34,237 bases of DNA from Saprospiraceae bacterium (GCA_028284395.1 JANQRV010000096.1:1-34237); one strand, 5' to 3'; shown: positions 9,148 to 18,254, counted from the stretch's first letter. A program made the numbers and translations. The notes: generated by a model not told the origin, from the sequence alone.

Positions 9148-9177
9148 AAAAGTATATTAATTTCTGAGATAAACAAA
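9147..9177 (-). promoter_or_regulatory. Bacteroidota-type sigma-A promoter for the gntR-family gene
   Basis: On the minus strand TTTG (9177-9174) is followed after exactly 19 bases by TACTTTTG (9154-9147), a full match to TTTG-N19-TAnnTTTG. The start codon lies 62 bases downstream, and the palindromic operator lies between. Confidence 0.8.
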
Positions 9178-9182
9178 ATTAT

Positions 9183-9210
9183 TTCGGGGAAATAATGTAT
9201 ATCCCCCGAA
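9183..9210 (-). terminator. Second stem-loop downstream of the sialidase-like gene
   Basis: TTCGGGG (9183-9189) pairs with CCCCGAA (9204-9210) across a 14-base loop. Read on the minus strand it is followed by an A/T-rich stretch containing ATAATTTTG, just before the gntR -33 element. It may insulate gntR from the upstream operon. Confidence 0.4.
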
Positions 9211-9242
9211 TATGATACTCCGCAGTAACTTTTTATTAAAAC

Positions 9243-9272
9243 AATGCGCCCATGAGTTACATTGGGAGCATT
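9243..9272 (-). terminator. Candidate terminator of the cotH1-sialidase operon
   Basis: AATGC-G-CCCA (9243-9252) and TGGG-A-GCATT (9263-9272) form a stem of nine pairs with one mismatch and a 10-base loop. On the minus strand it is followed by GTTTTAATAAAAAG. It lies 22 bases past the sialidase-like stop codon. Confidence 0.55.
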
Positions 9273-9294
9273 TAGAGATGACTTGTTTTATCAA

Positions 9295-10590
9295 CTATTT
9301 CCGGCCGTCCAATTCCTCCAGTTTAAAGCGTACGCCCAGGATGTAAGGAGATTCCCCTTCCTCCCAGTGCCCGTAGGTAATGGCCACGATCGTGCCATCG
9401 GGCAACAGTTCTAGGGCGGGATATGCACAATCACTTCCCCTCTTGTTGTCCTTTAGACGAATCCGATATTGGCCCTCTTTGCCTTCTTGCAAATCCTGGT
9501 AGGTGCCTACCCAGGCTGCCCAATCGCCAAAAGTAGGGCTCAACGGGCCAGCCTGTAGATGCAGCAATTCATCATCGCAATTCGTACAGGCTTTTTTCAG
9601 TTGTCGATATTTGGAATAGGCCGGAGAGTTGTCGCGAAATGAAATCACCAACCGTCCGTCAGGAGCATAAATGGCCTGATGCCGATCGCCGGAGAGCGCA
9701 TTTGGCAGTGGCCGTGGTACCGTCCAGGTCTTGCCATTGTCATTTGAAAAAATAATGTGCGAGTTCATTCTACGGGAATTTTCTCTCAACAGTGCTGCGA
9801 TCTGTTTACCATCCGGTGATCGGATCAATCCCGGCTCGCAGAGATGTACCATCCGAGAGGCGAACACTGGATCCGGATAAGTCCAGGTTAGGCCCCCGTC
9901 AAAAGAAAAAGTCTGATACAACGTAAATTTTTGCAAACCGGCATCGGCCCATTCCTGCTGTGACCGAGGTCGTCCCTGGTGAGTAAAATAACGCTGATCA
10001 TCGTGGAACATCGCCAGGTAATGCCCTTTCCCGGAGCCACGACCATAATCCAGCGAAACCAGGTCTCCCATAACGACGATCCCACCCCAATCGCCCAATG
10101 GCTTCAGTTCCGACCAGGTTTCACAATCATCATCGGAGACAGCCATTCGAGCCGGATACAATCCAGAGAACATAATTACCCGTTTCTTACCTGCCGGATC
10201 AATAACCGGGTGTAGAGTCGGCACTTCCAATGACGAAGCCCAACTAGCCGGTACCGGCAATCGGTCGCTCCAGGTCAGACCGCCATCCATGCTTTTTTTC
10301 AAAACGATGCCTCCTTTCCCGTGGCCTTTGGGATATGCACAAAAGATGGTTTTCCCATCATCCAGCAGGACCGTACTGGGGTGCCCCAAATATTGTCCCG
10401 GTTCGCGGTCAATCACCACCTGACGTTCGCTTTCGCTGTCGAGATCAATGAGTGGAATACTGAAGAATTCGGTCGAAAATTTTGTGATGTCAACACCGGC
10501 ATTGGTCACCGGTAATCTGCGTACTGTTTGCTGGCAAACCACGGTTGTAGAAAACAGGAATAAGAAGGGAAAACAGAGGTTTTTCAACAT
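9295..10590 (-). CDS. Sialidase-like secreted protein (BNR/Asp-box beta-propeller)
   Basis: This is a predicted exported six-bladed propeller of the sialidase superfamily, acting in the periplasm or outside. The start is placed at MLKNLCFPFLFLFS (10590), which gives a clean signal peptide ending near VCQQ; a longer frame to 10638 adds an unlikely 16-residue extension. Asp-boxes are visible as SMDGGLTW, SFDGGLTW and SNDNGKTW, with a degenerate SDDDCETW. Arginines in LLREN and SFRDN and a tyrosine in DCAYPALELLPDG fit part of the sialidase active site. The N-terminal FRIP-like position reads GHPSTVLLDDG, so one arginine of the usual triad seems missing. It lies 57 bases downstream of cotH1 and is probably its operon partner. 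The substrate is uncertain and need not be sialic acid. Confidence 0.82.
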   Translation of the reverse strand: MLKNLCFPFLFLFSTTVVCQQTVRRLPVTNAGVDITKFSTEFFSIPLIDLDSESERQVVIDREPGQYLGHPSTVLLDDGKTIFCAYPKGHGKGGIVLKKSMDGGLTWSDRLPVPASWASSLEVPTLHPVIDPAGKKRVIMFSGLYPARMAVSDDDCETWSELKPLGDWGGIVVMGDLVSLDYGRGSGKGHYLAMFHDDQRYFTHQGRPRSQQEWADAGLQKFTLYQTFSFDGGLTWTYPDPVFASRMVHLCEPGLIRSPDGKQIAALLRENSRRMNSHIIFSNDNGKTWTVPRPLPNALSGDRHQAIYAPDGRLVISFRDNSPAYSKYRQLKKACTNCDDELLHLQAGPLSPTFGDWAAWVGTYQDLQEGKEGQYRIRLKDNKRGSDCAYPALELLPDGTIVAITYGHWEEGESPYILGVRFKLEELDGRK

Positions 10591-10647
10591 GACAATTCTG
10601 TTTTGTCGGTATACGAAATTTATTATTCGGATGAACAATCAATTGCT

Positions 10648-12123
10648 CTAGAACGAGGCAATTGTCTGATCCATCCATTCTGTACGCCTCTCGAGAAATG
10701 ACCGGAGATTCTGCACGGCCCCCTCATAATCAACCGGCGAACCAATATTCCATTTTTCATAATTCCTATTGATGGCACCGTTGTCCTGAAGATAGCCGGC
10801 CGTTTGATTCACTAACCCTAGCAATTCTTCCGAACTAAGTACGCCGCCACGGAGGTCAGTCCATCGTTGCTTTACTGCTTCCCGGAAAATTGGATCTTCG
10901 AGGAGACGCGGCCACCAAAAAGGCATCATCCAAGGATCCCGGTCGACAAATTGATTGTAATTGATGACCCAATCATTAACCGGAACCCGATCGCCCGAGT
11001 CATAGCCAATATTGAGATCCCAAATTGGTCCCATCTTCAATTTACCGCCTCGATCTTTAGATATATAGGTACTTAAGCGATAACCGTCCACGTTGCGACA
11101 CAATTCATTGATGATGAAATAGTCGACAAAACTGCTCAAATCGATGAAGTCCGGATAAGTTCGGGTCTCAGTGCTGAAATCATCGGTCAGCAAAGCCGTT
11201 TCGAATTGGTGTATGTAATCCTGGATATAAGTTTTTTGCGCCGGTGTAATCTCTTCTGCTTTGGGATATTCATAGAGAAAATAGGTCTCCAGATACTGCT
11301 CCGGGTGATAAGGAGGACCGTAGGGATCAAAGCTAAGGACATCGCCATTGATGTCGTATTGCGACCGGAAACTGTTTTCCAATGTATAACGGGCATCATC
11401 CGCCCAATTATTCTCAAAGTACTCCAGCGGTTGGCCCGCAGCTACATCCCCGCCCGCAGTCTTATCGATCTTCAAAATATAACCTCCGGTAATGGCGGCT
11501 GCATCCTCATCGGAGGGTCTTAGAGAAGCAATATCAATCCGTTCTCCATCCCGTTTTAGCTTCTCCATAAAGACATACACGCCCTGGTATTTGCCGTTGA
11601 CTTCCAATTCAACAAATTTGGAGCGACTGCCATATCGTCCCATATTCTGGTATACCTGATACCCGAAATAATGATACATCAGGGTCCGGTCAAATATGTA
11701 TCCTTCCTCCAAATTGACAACATGGCCATTCAATATCCAGTCTTCCTCTGCCGGAAAGCCGAAAAAAGAGACATCCACATCATTGCCCTGCAAGTCCCAG
11801 GTTTCGACGCCGAAAGATTTCTTGTCGGACAATCGAAAAGAGGTCGACCCCCTGTATTCAATACCGATGGTCGCCGATTGCACCTCTTCTTTGTCGACAA
11901 AAATCTTAAGTTTGGCAGGTATCTTAGGCTCGTTTTGGATCTCTACACCATTCGTAGTCACTTGAATATATGGAATCTCGCTATCGCCAATTTCAACGTC
12001 AAAGAGCATTTCCTCAGCAGGCTCTGGCATCTCATTAAGCTCCTCTTTTTTACAGGCGCTGAACGGCAATGAAATGAGGAGCAACAACAATAGGTTAAAA
12101 GGATTCCTCTCTAATCTTTTCAT
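10648..12123 (-). CDS. CotH-family kinase, lipoprotein (cotH1)
   Basis: CotH proteins are atypical secreted protein kinases, known from Bacillus spore coats. The start is set at MKRLERNPFNLLLLLLISL (12123), giving a signal peptide with a lipobox cysteine in LPFSACKKEE; a 35-residue upstream extension has no leader character. The kinase domain spans most of the mature protein. Visible family motifs are IEYRGSTSFRLSDKKSFGVE, EVNGKYQGVYVFMEKLKRDG, GGYILKIDK and the late acidic motif GPIWDLNIGYDSG, in which D-x-N should bind the metal-nucleotide. It ends with ERRTEWMD. It is transcribed divergently from cotH2 across a 198-base gap and is followed by the sialidase-like gene. It is the only minus-strand CotH in the cluster. 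The kinase family is well supported; the substrate is unknown. Confidence 0.88.
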   Translation of the reverse strand: MKRLERNPFNLLLLLLISLPFSACKKEELNEMPEPAEEMLFDVEIGDSEIPYIQVTTNGVEIQNEPKIPAKLKIFVDKEEVQSATIGIEYRGSTSFRLSDKKSFGVETWDLQGNDVDVSFFGFPAEEDWILNGHVVNLEEGYIFDRTLMYHYFGYQVYQNMGRYGSRSKFVELEVNGKYQGVYVFMEKLKRDGERIDIASLRPSDEDAAAITGGYILKIDKTAGGDVAAGQPLEYFENNWADDARYTLENSFRSQYDINGDVLSFDPYGPPYHPEQYLETYFLYEYPKAEEITPAQKTYIQDYIHQFETALLTDDFSTETRTYPDFIDLSSFVDYFIINELCRNVDGYRLSTYISKDRGGKLKMGPIWDLNIGYDSGDRVPVNDWVINYNQFVDRDPWMMPFWWPRLLEDPIFREAVKQRWTDLRGGVLSSEELLGLVNQTAGYLQDNGAINRNYEKWNIGSPVDYEGAVQNLRSFLERRTEWMDQTIASF

Positions 12124-12321
12124 ATTGTCACTTCTTTTACAAAATCTTTGAATATTGCCCGGCGGGCTAGTTGCCGAAATTATCATAAATTTATCCGAAT
12201 TCATTACATATTGAGAGATTTTCAACAAAGCCCGTGGTTAACCTTATTTAGTTGCTTTTATCGCCTTAGTTACTGTACGTTTCCACAGAAGCCAAAGCGG
12301 TCAACGAAACAATCAAAATCG
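12124..12321. promoter_or_regulatory. Divergent promoter region between cotH1 and cotH2
   Basis: This 198-base gap must hold promoters for both arms of the CotH cluster. On the plus strand TTG (12252-12254), a 21-base spacer and TACGTTTC (12276-12283) give a near match to the Bacteroidota promoter, 39 bases before the cotH2 start. GGTTAACC at 12236-12243 repeats the core of the GntR operator upstream. An 11-base palindrome, GCCCGGCGGGC, lies at 12157-12167. No convincing minus-strand promoter was found. Confidence 0.45.
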
Positions 12322-15300
12322 ATGAAATATTCATTCTTGGTCATTTGTCTTATCTATACCACGACGGTGCAGGGTCAATCCATCAGAATCAATGAAGCCG
12401 TTTCTTCCAACTCTATCCTGTTCGATGAAGATGGAGACACACCAGACTGGTTCGAGTTACATAACTATGGGGCAGAATCAGTGTCTCTAAATAAATGGAC
12501 CGTTTCCGATGATGCTGCAGAACCTGCCAAGTGGGTTTTCCCGGACCTTATCCTGCCACCTAATGGCTACCTGTTGGTTTGGGCCTCGGGAAAGGACCGC
12601 AATCGCCTCTCCTTTGCCCGGACATTGATCGATCATGGAGCCGCGGCCAGGTATGCTACCCCTTCTTCTTCAACCCCTAGCAACTGGACAGCCCTGGATT
12701 TTGACGATAGTGCCTGGAAACAAGGAGTTTCCGGGTTTGGCTACGGCGATGGAGATGATGCAACCCTCCTACCGCAAGGTACACCTTCGGTTTTTGTGCG
12801 AATTGAATTCAGTCTTGCTGATTTGACGGAGTTGAATCGCTTGGTCTTGGACATGGACTACGACGATGCCTTTGTAGCCTACCTCAATGGCATCGAGATT
12901 GCCCGAGCCAACATCAGCGGCCGCCCCCCGGCTTACGACGCCAATGCTTCATCAAACCATGAAGCATTGATGTATGAAGGGGGAATTCCGGAGCGATTCA
13001 TCATCTCCAGCGCGATGGATATCTTGAAGCCGGGCAAAAATGTTCTGGCCATCCAGGGACACAATGTGAGCAGGAATTCTTCGGACCTAACGATCATTCC
13101 TTTCCTTTCTGCCATTTTCTCGTCGCCCTCTCCGGACGGCGGCCGCCCTCCCGCCGTACTTGGCTTGAAGGATGGTGGCCTTCATACCAATTTCAAAATC
13201 TCTTCTCAATCAGAAACGCTGATCTTAAGTAACGACCAGGGCCAGTTAGTAAGCGAATTATTGGTTGAAGGCCTCCCACCGAATCATTCCATTGGCTGGT
13301 CGGCCGTCAATAGAGATCTGGCGCTTTATGCAAATCCGACGCCCGGAGCCGCAAATACTTCGGCCGAGCAATTGGGGGTGGTCACCTCCCGTATTGTCTT
13401 TTCCCATTCCGGGGGAGTGGTACAAGACGATGTCACTCTGGCTCTTTCCGGTAATGCCGGCAATGAAGTGATTCGTTACACCATTGATGCCAGCGAACCG
13501 GGGCCGTCTTCGCCTGCGTATACAACACCCCTATCCATCAACAAGAATACCGTCGTCCCTGCCCGCATTTTCAAGCAAGATTACCTCCCCTCGCCGACGG
13601 AGAGCAGAACCTTTATCTTTGGGGCTTCTCATTCACTACCGGTAGTGACCCTGGTAAGCGACCCCGAAAATCTCTTTGATGAAGACACCGGCATATATGC
13701 CTACGGGGACAGCTTTGAATCCGACTTTCCCTACTTCGGTGCCAATTTCTGGCAGGATTGGGAGCGGCCCTTCCATTTTGCTTTTTACGAAAAGGATGGC
13801 CGCTTAGGAACGGCATTGAACCTCGGCGCCAAGATTTTCGGTGGCTGGAGCCGGGCCTTGGATCAGCGCTCTTTTTCACTCTTTGCCCGACGGCAATACG
13901 GGGATTCTCAAATTGCCTACCCCTTCTTTGCCAACCGACCGTACGGCGAATTCGAAGCACTGGTATTGAGAAACTCCGGTCAGGACTGGCTGCGGACTAT
14001 GATTAAGGATGTTGCTCTTACCAGTCTTATGGAAGGTACAGGTTTGGACTTCCAGGCGTTTACTCCAACCGTTGCTTACATCAATGGATCCTACTGGGGC
14101 ATTTACAACCTAAGAGAAAAGGTCAACGAACACTTTCTCGCTTCCAGACATGATTTAAATGCCAATGACATTGATTTGCTCGAAAGGGATGGTGCCACCA
14201 TTGAGGGAAGTAATGAAGAATATCTGGAACTCATCAATTATGTCGGTTCTGCAGACCTGACTTCAGACAATAATTTTGCTTTTGTATCCGATCGGATCGA
14301 TATCGACAACTACATCGTTTATCAGCTTGCTCAAATTTATTTCGACAACACCGACTGGCCCGGCAACAATATCAAATTCTGGAAACATCCAGGCGGAAAA
14401 TGGCGTTGGATTTTGTTCGACACTGATTTTGGCTTCGGATTGTGGGAGCCGACCGCCCTCAGACGCAATACATTGGATTTTGCCTTGGAAGAAAATGGCC
14501 CGGGCTGGCCCAATCCTCCGTGGTCGACACTGTTGTTCCGAAAAATGATGACCAATATCAAGTTCCGGAACAAATTCATCAACCGGTACGCGGATGAATT
14601 AAACACCCGCTTTTTGCCGGAGCGGGTCCGGAATCATATTCAATCCGTATTTGACCGGATCGCTCCGGAGATCCCCGATCACTTTCAGCGTTGGTCAGGC
14701 AATCCAAGTTCGGCACTTGATCACCTGCAACGTATGAAATCGTTTGCTTCCAGCAGGCCTTCGCACGCCAAACAACACATTAGACTTCAATTTGCACTAC
14801 CGGCTATTCATGCGATCACAATCGCCAATGAGAACCCGGCTAAAGGATATGTAAAACTCAACGATCACCTCGAAATCAGGGTTGAATCCTGGACGGGCGA
14901 CTATTTCCAAGACGTGCCTATTCAACTGGTAGCCATTCCCGAACCGGGATATACTTTCTCACACTGGAGTGGTAATATTTCGTCTACCAGTGCCAAGATC
15001 GAACTGGACCTGGAAGCAGTCACTAACATTACCCCAAACTTTATCGAGATCAAAGATGCCCTCCGACCAATTGTCATCAATGAGATCAATTACAGGTCAG
15101 CGGAATCTTTTGAAAGTGGTGATTGGGTCGAACTCTACAACCCGAACAACACCAGCATTGATCTTACCAATTGGACATTGAAAGATAAAAATGACGACAA
15201 TGTTTTTACTTTTCCCGCCGGGACGCTGATCAAAGCCAATGGTTATTTAATGCTGGTAAATCGATCCCTCGATTTTGTAAAAGCCTTTCCTCAAGTCAGT

Positions 15301-15777
15301 GACTTCGTGGGAGATTTCGACTTTGGTCTGTCCAGTGAGGAAGATGCCGTCCGAATATACGACCACACCGGCGAACTCCAGGACGAAGTTTTCTATACCT
15401 CGCTGGCTCCGTGGCCCAATTGTGCAAATGGAACGGGCTCAACATTGGAATTGATTACTCCGGACCTTGATAATGCGTTGCCGGAAAACTGGGATTGCCT
15501 CAACAGCAACGGCAGTCCCGGCACCGCCAACTTTGAAGCTCCCGCAACGCCCAATGCCCCTCTTGTTTTCTACCCCAACCCGGTCAAAGATTTTCTTTTC
15601 TTCAAGGGGGTGTCCGGAACCGTTAATCTGAGGCTCTATGATGTATCCGGTCGGTTCGTCCTTGAAAAAGCCGTGATCGGAGGTCTCTTTCTCGGCGACC
15701 TGCAAGCGGGCATGTATTTCGGAGAACTAAGCCAAGGGGAGAAAGACGCCGTCAATTTTAAACTGATCAAAAATTGA
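12322..15777 (+). CDS. CotH-family kinase with lamin-tail, galactose-binding-like and T9SS sorting domains (cotH2)
   Basis: This is a large (1151-residue) surface protein exported by the T9SS. The start is set at MKYSFLVICLIYTTTVQG (12322); the frame extends upstream without leader character. Domains in order are: lamin-tail domain (IRINEAVSSNS, about 20-95) interrupted by a beta-sandwich (about 100-265, GFGYGDGDD and MDYDDAFVAYLNGIEIARAN), then the lamin-tail remainder (LHTNFKISSQSETLIL), a chitobiase C-terminal-like domain (about 355-430), the CotH kinase (about 435-800, AYINGSYWGIYNLREKVN and WILFDTDFGFGLW), an InlB-like repeat (GYTFSHWSG), a second lamin-tail domain (VINEINYRSAES), and a sorting domain starting FYPNPVKDF. 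At the usual KK-[SN]-[FY] position it reads QRSF. It is the first gene of the plus-strand arm. Confidence 0.88.
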   Translation: MKYSFLVICLIYTTTVQGQSIRINEAVSSNSILFDEDGDTPDWFELHNYGAESVSLNKWTVSDDAAEPAKWVFPDLILPPNGYLLVWASGKDRNRLSFARTLIDHGAAARYATPSSSTPSNWTALDFDDSAWKQGVSGFGYGDGDDATLLPQGTPSVFVRIEFSLADLTELNRLVLDMDYDDAFVAYLNGIEIARANISGRPPAYDANASSNHEALMYEGGIPERFIISSAMDILKPGKNVLAIQGHNVSRNSSDLTIIPFLSAIFSSPSPDGGRPPAVLGLKDGGLHTNFKISSQSETLILSNDQGQLVSELLVEGLPPNHSIGWSAVNRDLALYANPTPGAANTSAEQLGVVTSRIVFSHSGGVVQDDVTLALSGNAGNEVIRYTIDASEPGPSSPAYTTPLSINKNTVVPARIFKQDYLPSPTESRTFIFGASHSLPVVTLVSDPENLFDEDTGIYAYGDSFESDFPYFGANFWQDWERPFHFAFYEKDGRLGTALNLGAKIFGGWSRALDQRSFSLFARRQYGDSQIAYPFFANRPYGEFEALVLRNSGQDWLRTMIKDVALTSLMEGTGLDFQAFTPTVAYINGSYWGIYNLREKVNEHFLASRHDLNANDIDLLERDGATIEGSNEEYLELINYVGSADLTSDNNFAFVSDRIDIDNYIVYQLAQIYFDNTDWPGNNIKFWKHPGGKWRWILFDTDFGFGLWEPTALRRNTLDFALEENGPGWPNPPWSTLLFRKMMTNIKFRNKFINRYADELNTRFLPERVRNHIQSVFDRIAPEIPDHFQRWSGNPSSALDHLQRMKSFASSRPSHAKQHIRLQFALPAIHAITIANENPAKGYVKLNDHLEIRVESWTGDYFQDVPIQLVAIPEPGYTFSHWSGNISSTSAKIELDLEAVTNITPNFIEIKDALRPIVINEINYRSAESFESGDWVELYNPNNTSIDLTNWTLKDKNDDNVFTFPAGTLIKANGYLMLVNRSLDFVKAFPQVSDFVGDFDFGLSSEEDAVRIYDHTGELQDEVFYTSLAPWPNCANGTGSTLELITPDLDNALPENWDCLNSNGSPGTANFEAPATPNAPLVFYPNPVKDFLFFKGVSGTVNLRLYDVSGRFVLEKAVIGGLFLGDLQAGMYFGELSQGEKDAVNFKLIKN

Positions 15778-15916
15778 TCGCTTGTAAAACATCCGAGAAA
15801 AAATGTTAAAATAGAGTACAAAGAAGTCCGAAAGCACCTTATTGTATTGGTAACGAACCATTAGCGTGATATCATCTATATCATTCGAATTTTCACAAGA
15901 AAGCAGCGACTACATT

Positions 15917-18253
15917 ATGAAAAAATTTCTTACTCCATTTTTTCTTTTCTTCTTTATCTATGCTTCCGGTCAGAACCTACCGGGAGAAATGCGAATTTCT
16001 GCCGACGGCTCCCGACTCATTTTGGGCAATCAACCGACGACCGGATTCTACCGGGAAGACGTTATTCGTACGGTAGAACTCACCTTTTCCCAACAGAATT
16101 TCTGGTCGGCATTGACTGCCGCCGGCGACAACGATGTGCTGGCTTCCGTGACCATCGACGGACAATTCATCGATAGTGTCGGGGTACGTTTTAAGGGTGC
16201 TACTTCTGATTTCCGGAACAATTCGGAAAAAAAATCTTTCAATATTACACTGGATGCTTTTGTTGACGGCCAGGACCATATGGGATACGAAACGCTGAAC
16301 CTCAACGGCAATTTCGATGATCCTTCTTCTATTCGTGAAATCGTTTACAACCATATTGGCAGAAATTATGCCCTGGGATTAAAGACCAACATGGCACAGC
16401 TATACATCAACGGAATGTATTGGGGCCCTTATCTCAATGTCCAACAACTCAATGGAGAATACATGCGGGAGTGGTTTCTCAGTAACGATGGCACCCGGTG
16501 GCGTGCCCTGCAGGAAGGAGGGACCGGCGGCGGACCAGGTGGTGGCCCCAGGGGTCCGGGTAGAGGCGGGGCCTTTGGGCAAGGACTCTCAACACTCAAT
16601 TATCTTGGTCCCGACACCATGAGCTACATCCCCAATTACACCTTAAAAAAGAGCAGTAAAATACATCCGTGGGAAGACCTCGTAGAAGGTACCGATATGC
16701 TCAATAACCTCCCGGCTGACGAGAATCTATACGAGAATTTACAAGACTTTGTCGATATCGACAAGGCCCTCTGGTTTATGGCGCACGAGATCATCTTTAC
16801 TGATCAGGACGGCTACATCGGTAAAGGCGGCATGGATTACTATCTCTATTGGGAAGCTGAAACCGGCAGGCTGATACCCCTGGAATACGATGGCAATAGT
16901 GTCATGCAATTCAACGCCACAACCTCCTGGGGTCCGTTTTACCGGGAAGACAATGAAGATTTCCCGCTGGCCAACCGGCTTTTTGCCAGCCCCGATCTAA
17001 GACAAAGGTATCTAGCTCATCTAAGAGTCATTCTAGCTGATTATTTTACACCCGAATATATGGATGACCTCATTGATGGTTATCGGCTACAAATAGAAGA
17101 ATCGATCCAGAACGACCCTAAGAGGATCTTTGAACCCAATGAATTTGCCACGGAAATAACGGAACTCAAGAGCCACGTCCGGGAAAGAAGGAATTTTCTA
17201 CTCGAACACTCGGAAGTTGGAGTAGATGGGCCGGTGATTGCTTCGGTCAGCAAAGTGATCACGCAGCCGGTAGGCGGTGAGGCCGTCGTCATAGAGGTGG
17301 TAGTGGAACAACCGGAAAAAACCGATCGGGTCAGGCTATATTACGGCCAGGGTATCGTCGGCACTTTTGCCCGCGTGGATATGATTCGATTGGAAAACGG
17401 AACTTTCAGAGCCAGTATCCCGGGTTTTGATCCCGGCAGCTACGTTCGCTATTATGTCGAAGCCATTGCGAATGACCAGGCCGGAACCGTCACTTATGCT
17501 CCGAAGGGAGCAGAACACGATGTCTATGTCTACCGGGTTATGGCAGGAAATAGCGCTCCCTCAGAAGATGTTGTCATCAATGAATTGATGGCTTCCAATG
17601 ATGCAGCAGTAGCCGATCAGGATGGTGAATTTGACGATTGGATTGAGTTGTACAATAAAGGCAATGTGGATATTGATCTCACCGGTTACTTTCTCAGTGA
17701 TAAGGCAGACAACCTGGATAAATACGACTTTCCGGAAGGAACGACCATCCCCGCCCAAGGCTACCTGGTTATCTGGGCCGATGAAGACGGTTCGCAGGAA
17801 GGCCTACACGCAAACTTTAAACTATCGGCCTCCGGAGAAGCGGTCTTCCTGGTAAATCCCGATACGGTGGTGATTGACGAAATCACCTTTGGCGAGCAAA
17901 CGACGGATCTCTCTCTGGCCCGCCGCCCGAACGGCACCGGTGAATTCAGTATTGGCGAACCCACCTTTAATGCCAATAACGATGGCGGAACTACCGGTCT
18001 TCATCCCGTCAATTTTGAAAGTGCTAAGCTCCAGGTCTATCCCAACCCCACCCGATCGGAACTCCATGTACTTCTACTCGACGAAACGGCTGAAAACCTG
18101 CAAATCAAACTTTTCGATGTTTTCGGAAGAGAAGTTCTGTTCAGACATTCGAATGCTACTACTATCAACTTTGCCGTCGACCACTTGCCCGGGGGCCTCT
18201 ATTTTCTTATTGCCAACGATTCTGTCGGACAAAAGCTGATGATCTCAAAATAA
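15917..18253 (+). CDS. CotH-family kinase with glycine-rich loop, lamin-tail domain and T9SS sorting domain (cotH3)
   Basis: This is a 778-residue secreted kinase-like protein. The start is set at MKKFLTPFFLFFFIYASGQ (15917). The CotH domain covers about 45-435: RFKGATSDFR, EKKSFNITLDAF, YINGMYWGPYLNVQQLNGEY and the acidic motif IPLEYDGNSVMQF (D-x-N retained). In the YxGxYxLxE motif the usual glutamate is glutamine (NVQQ), which may alter activity. A Gly/Pro/Arg-rich insert (GGTGGGPGGGPRGPGRGG, residues 201-218) interrupts the kinase domain. It is followed by an Ig-like segment (about 440-545), a lamin-tail domain (VVINELMASND) and a T9SS tail beginning VYPNPTRSELHV. It is 139 bases after cotH2 and 69 bases before the DUF4956 gene. 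Confidence 0.87.
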   Translation: MKKFLTPFFLFFFIYASGQNLPGEMRISADGSRLILGNQPTTGFYREDVIRTVELTFSQQNFWSALTAAGDNDVLASVTIDGQFIDSVGVRFKGATSDFRNNSEKKSFNITLDAFVDGQDHMGYETLNLNGNFDDPSSIREIVYNHIGRNYALGLKTNMAQLYINGMYWGPYLNVQQLNGEYMREWFLSNDGTRWRALQEGGTGGGPGGGPRGPGRGGAFGQGLSTLNYLGPDTMSYIPNYTLKKSSKIHPWEDLVEGTDMLNNLPADENLYENLQDFVDIDKALWFMAHEIIFTDQDGYIGKGGMDYYLYWEAETGRLIPLEYDGNSVMQFNATTSWGPFYREDNEDFPLANRLFASPDLRQRYLAHLRVILADYFTPEYMDDLIDGYRLQIEESIQNDPKRIFEPNEFATEITELKSHVRERRNFLLEHSEVGVDGPVIASVSKVITQPVGGEAVVIEVVVEQPEKTDRVRLYYGQGIVGTFARVDMIRLENGTFRASIPGFDPGSYVRYYVEAIANDQAGTVTYAPKGAEHDVYVYRVMAGNSAPSEDVVINELMASNDAAVADQDGEFDDWIELYNKGNVDIDLTGYFLSDKADNLDKYDFPEGTTIPAQGYLVIWADEDGSQEGLHANFKLSASGEAVFLVNPDTVVIDEITFGEQTTDLSLARRPNGTGEFSIGEPTFNANNDGGTTGLHPVNFESAKLQVYPNPTRSELHVLLLDETAENLQIKLFDVFGREVLFRHSNATTINFAVDHLPGGLYFLIANDSVGQKLMISK

Positions 18254-18254
18254 C

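Noticed and set aside
13613..13960. Minus-strand frame of 115 residues inside cotH2
   Set aside because: Arg/Pro-rich composition typical of an antisense shadow; no motif.
16511..16570. GGN-rich tract in cotH3 as a DNA-level repeat element
   Set aside because: It lies in frame within the kinase gene and reads as a Gly/Pro/Arg loop; no longer repeat structure was seen.
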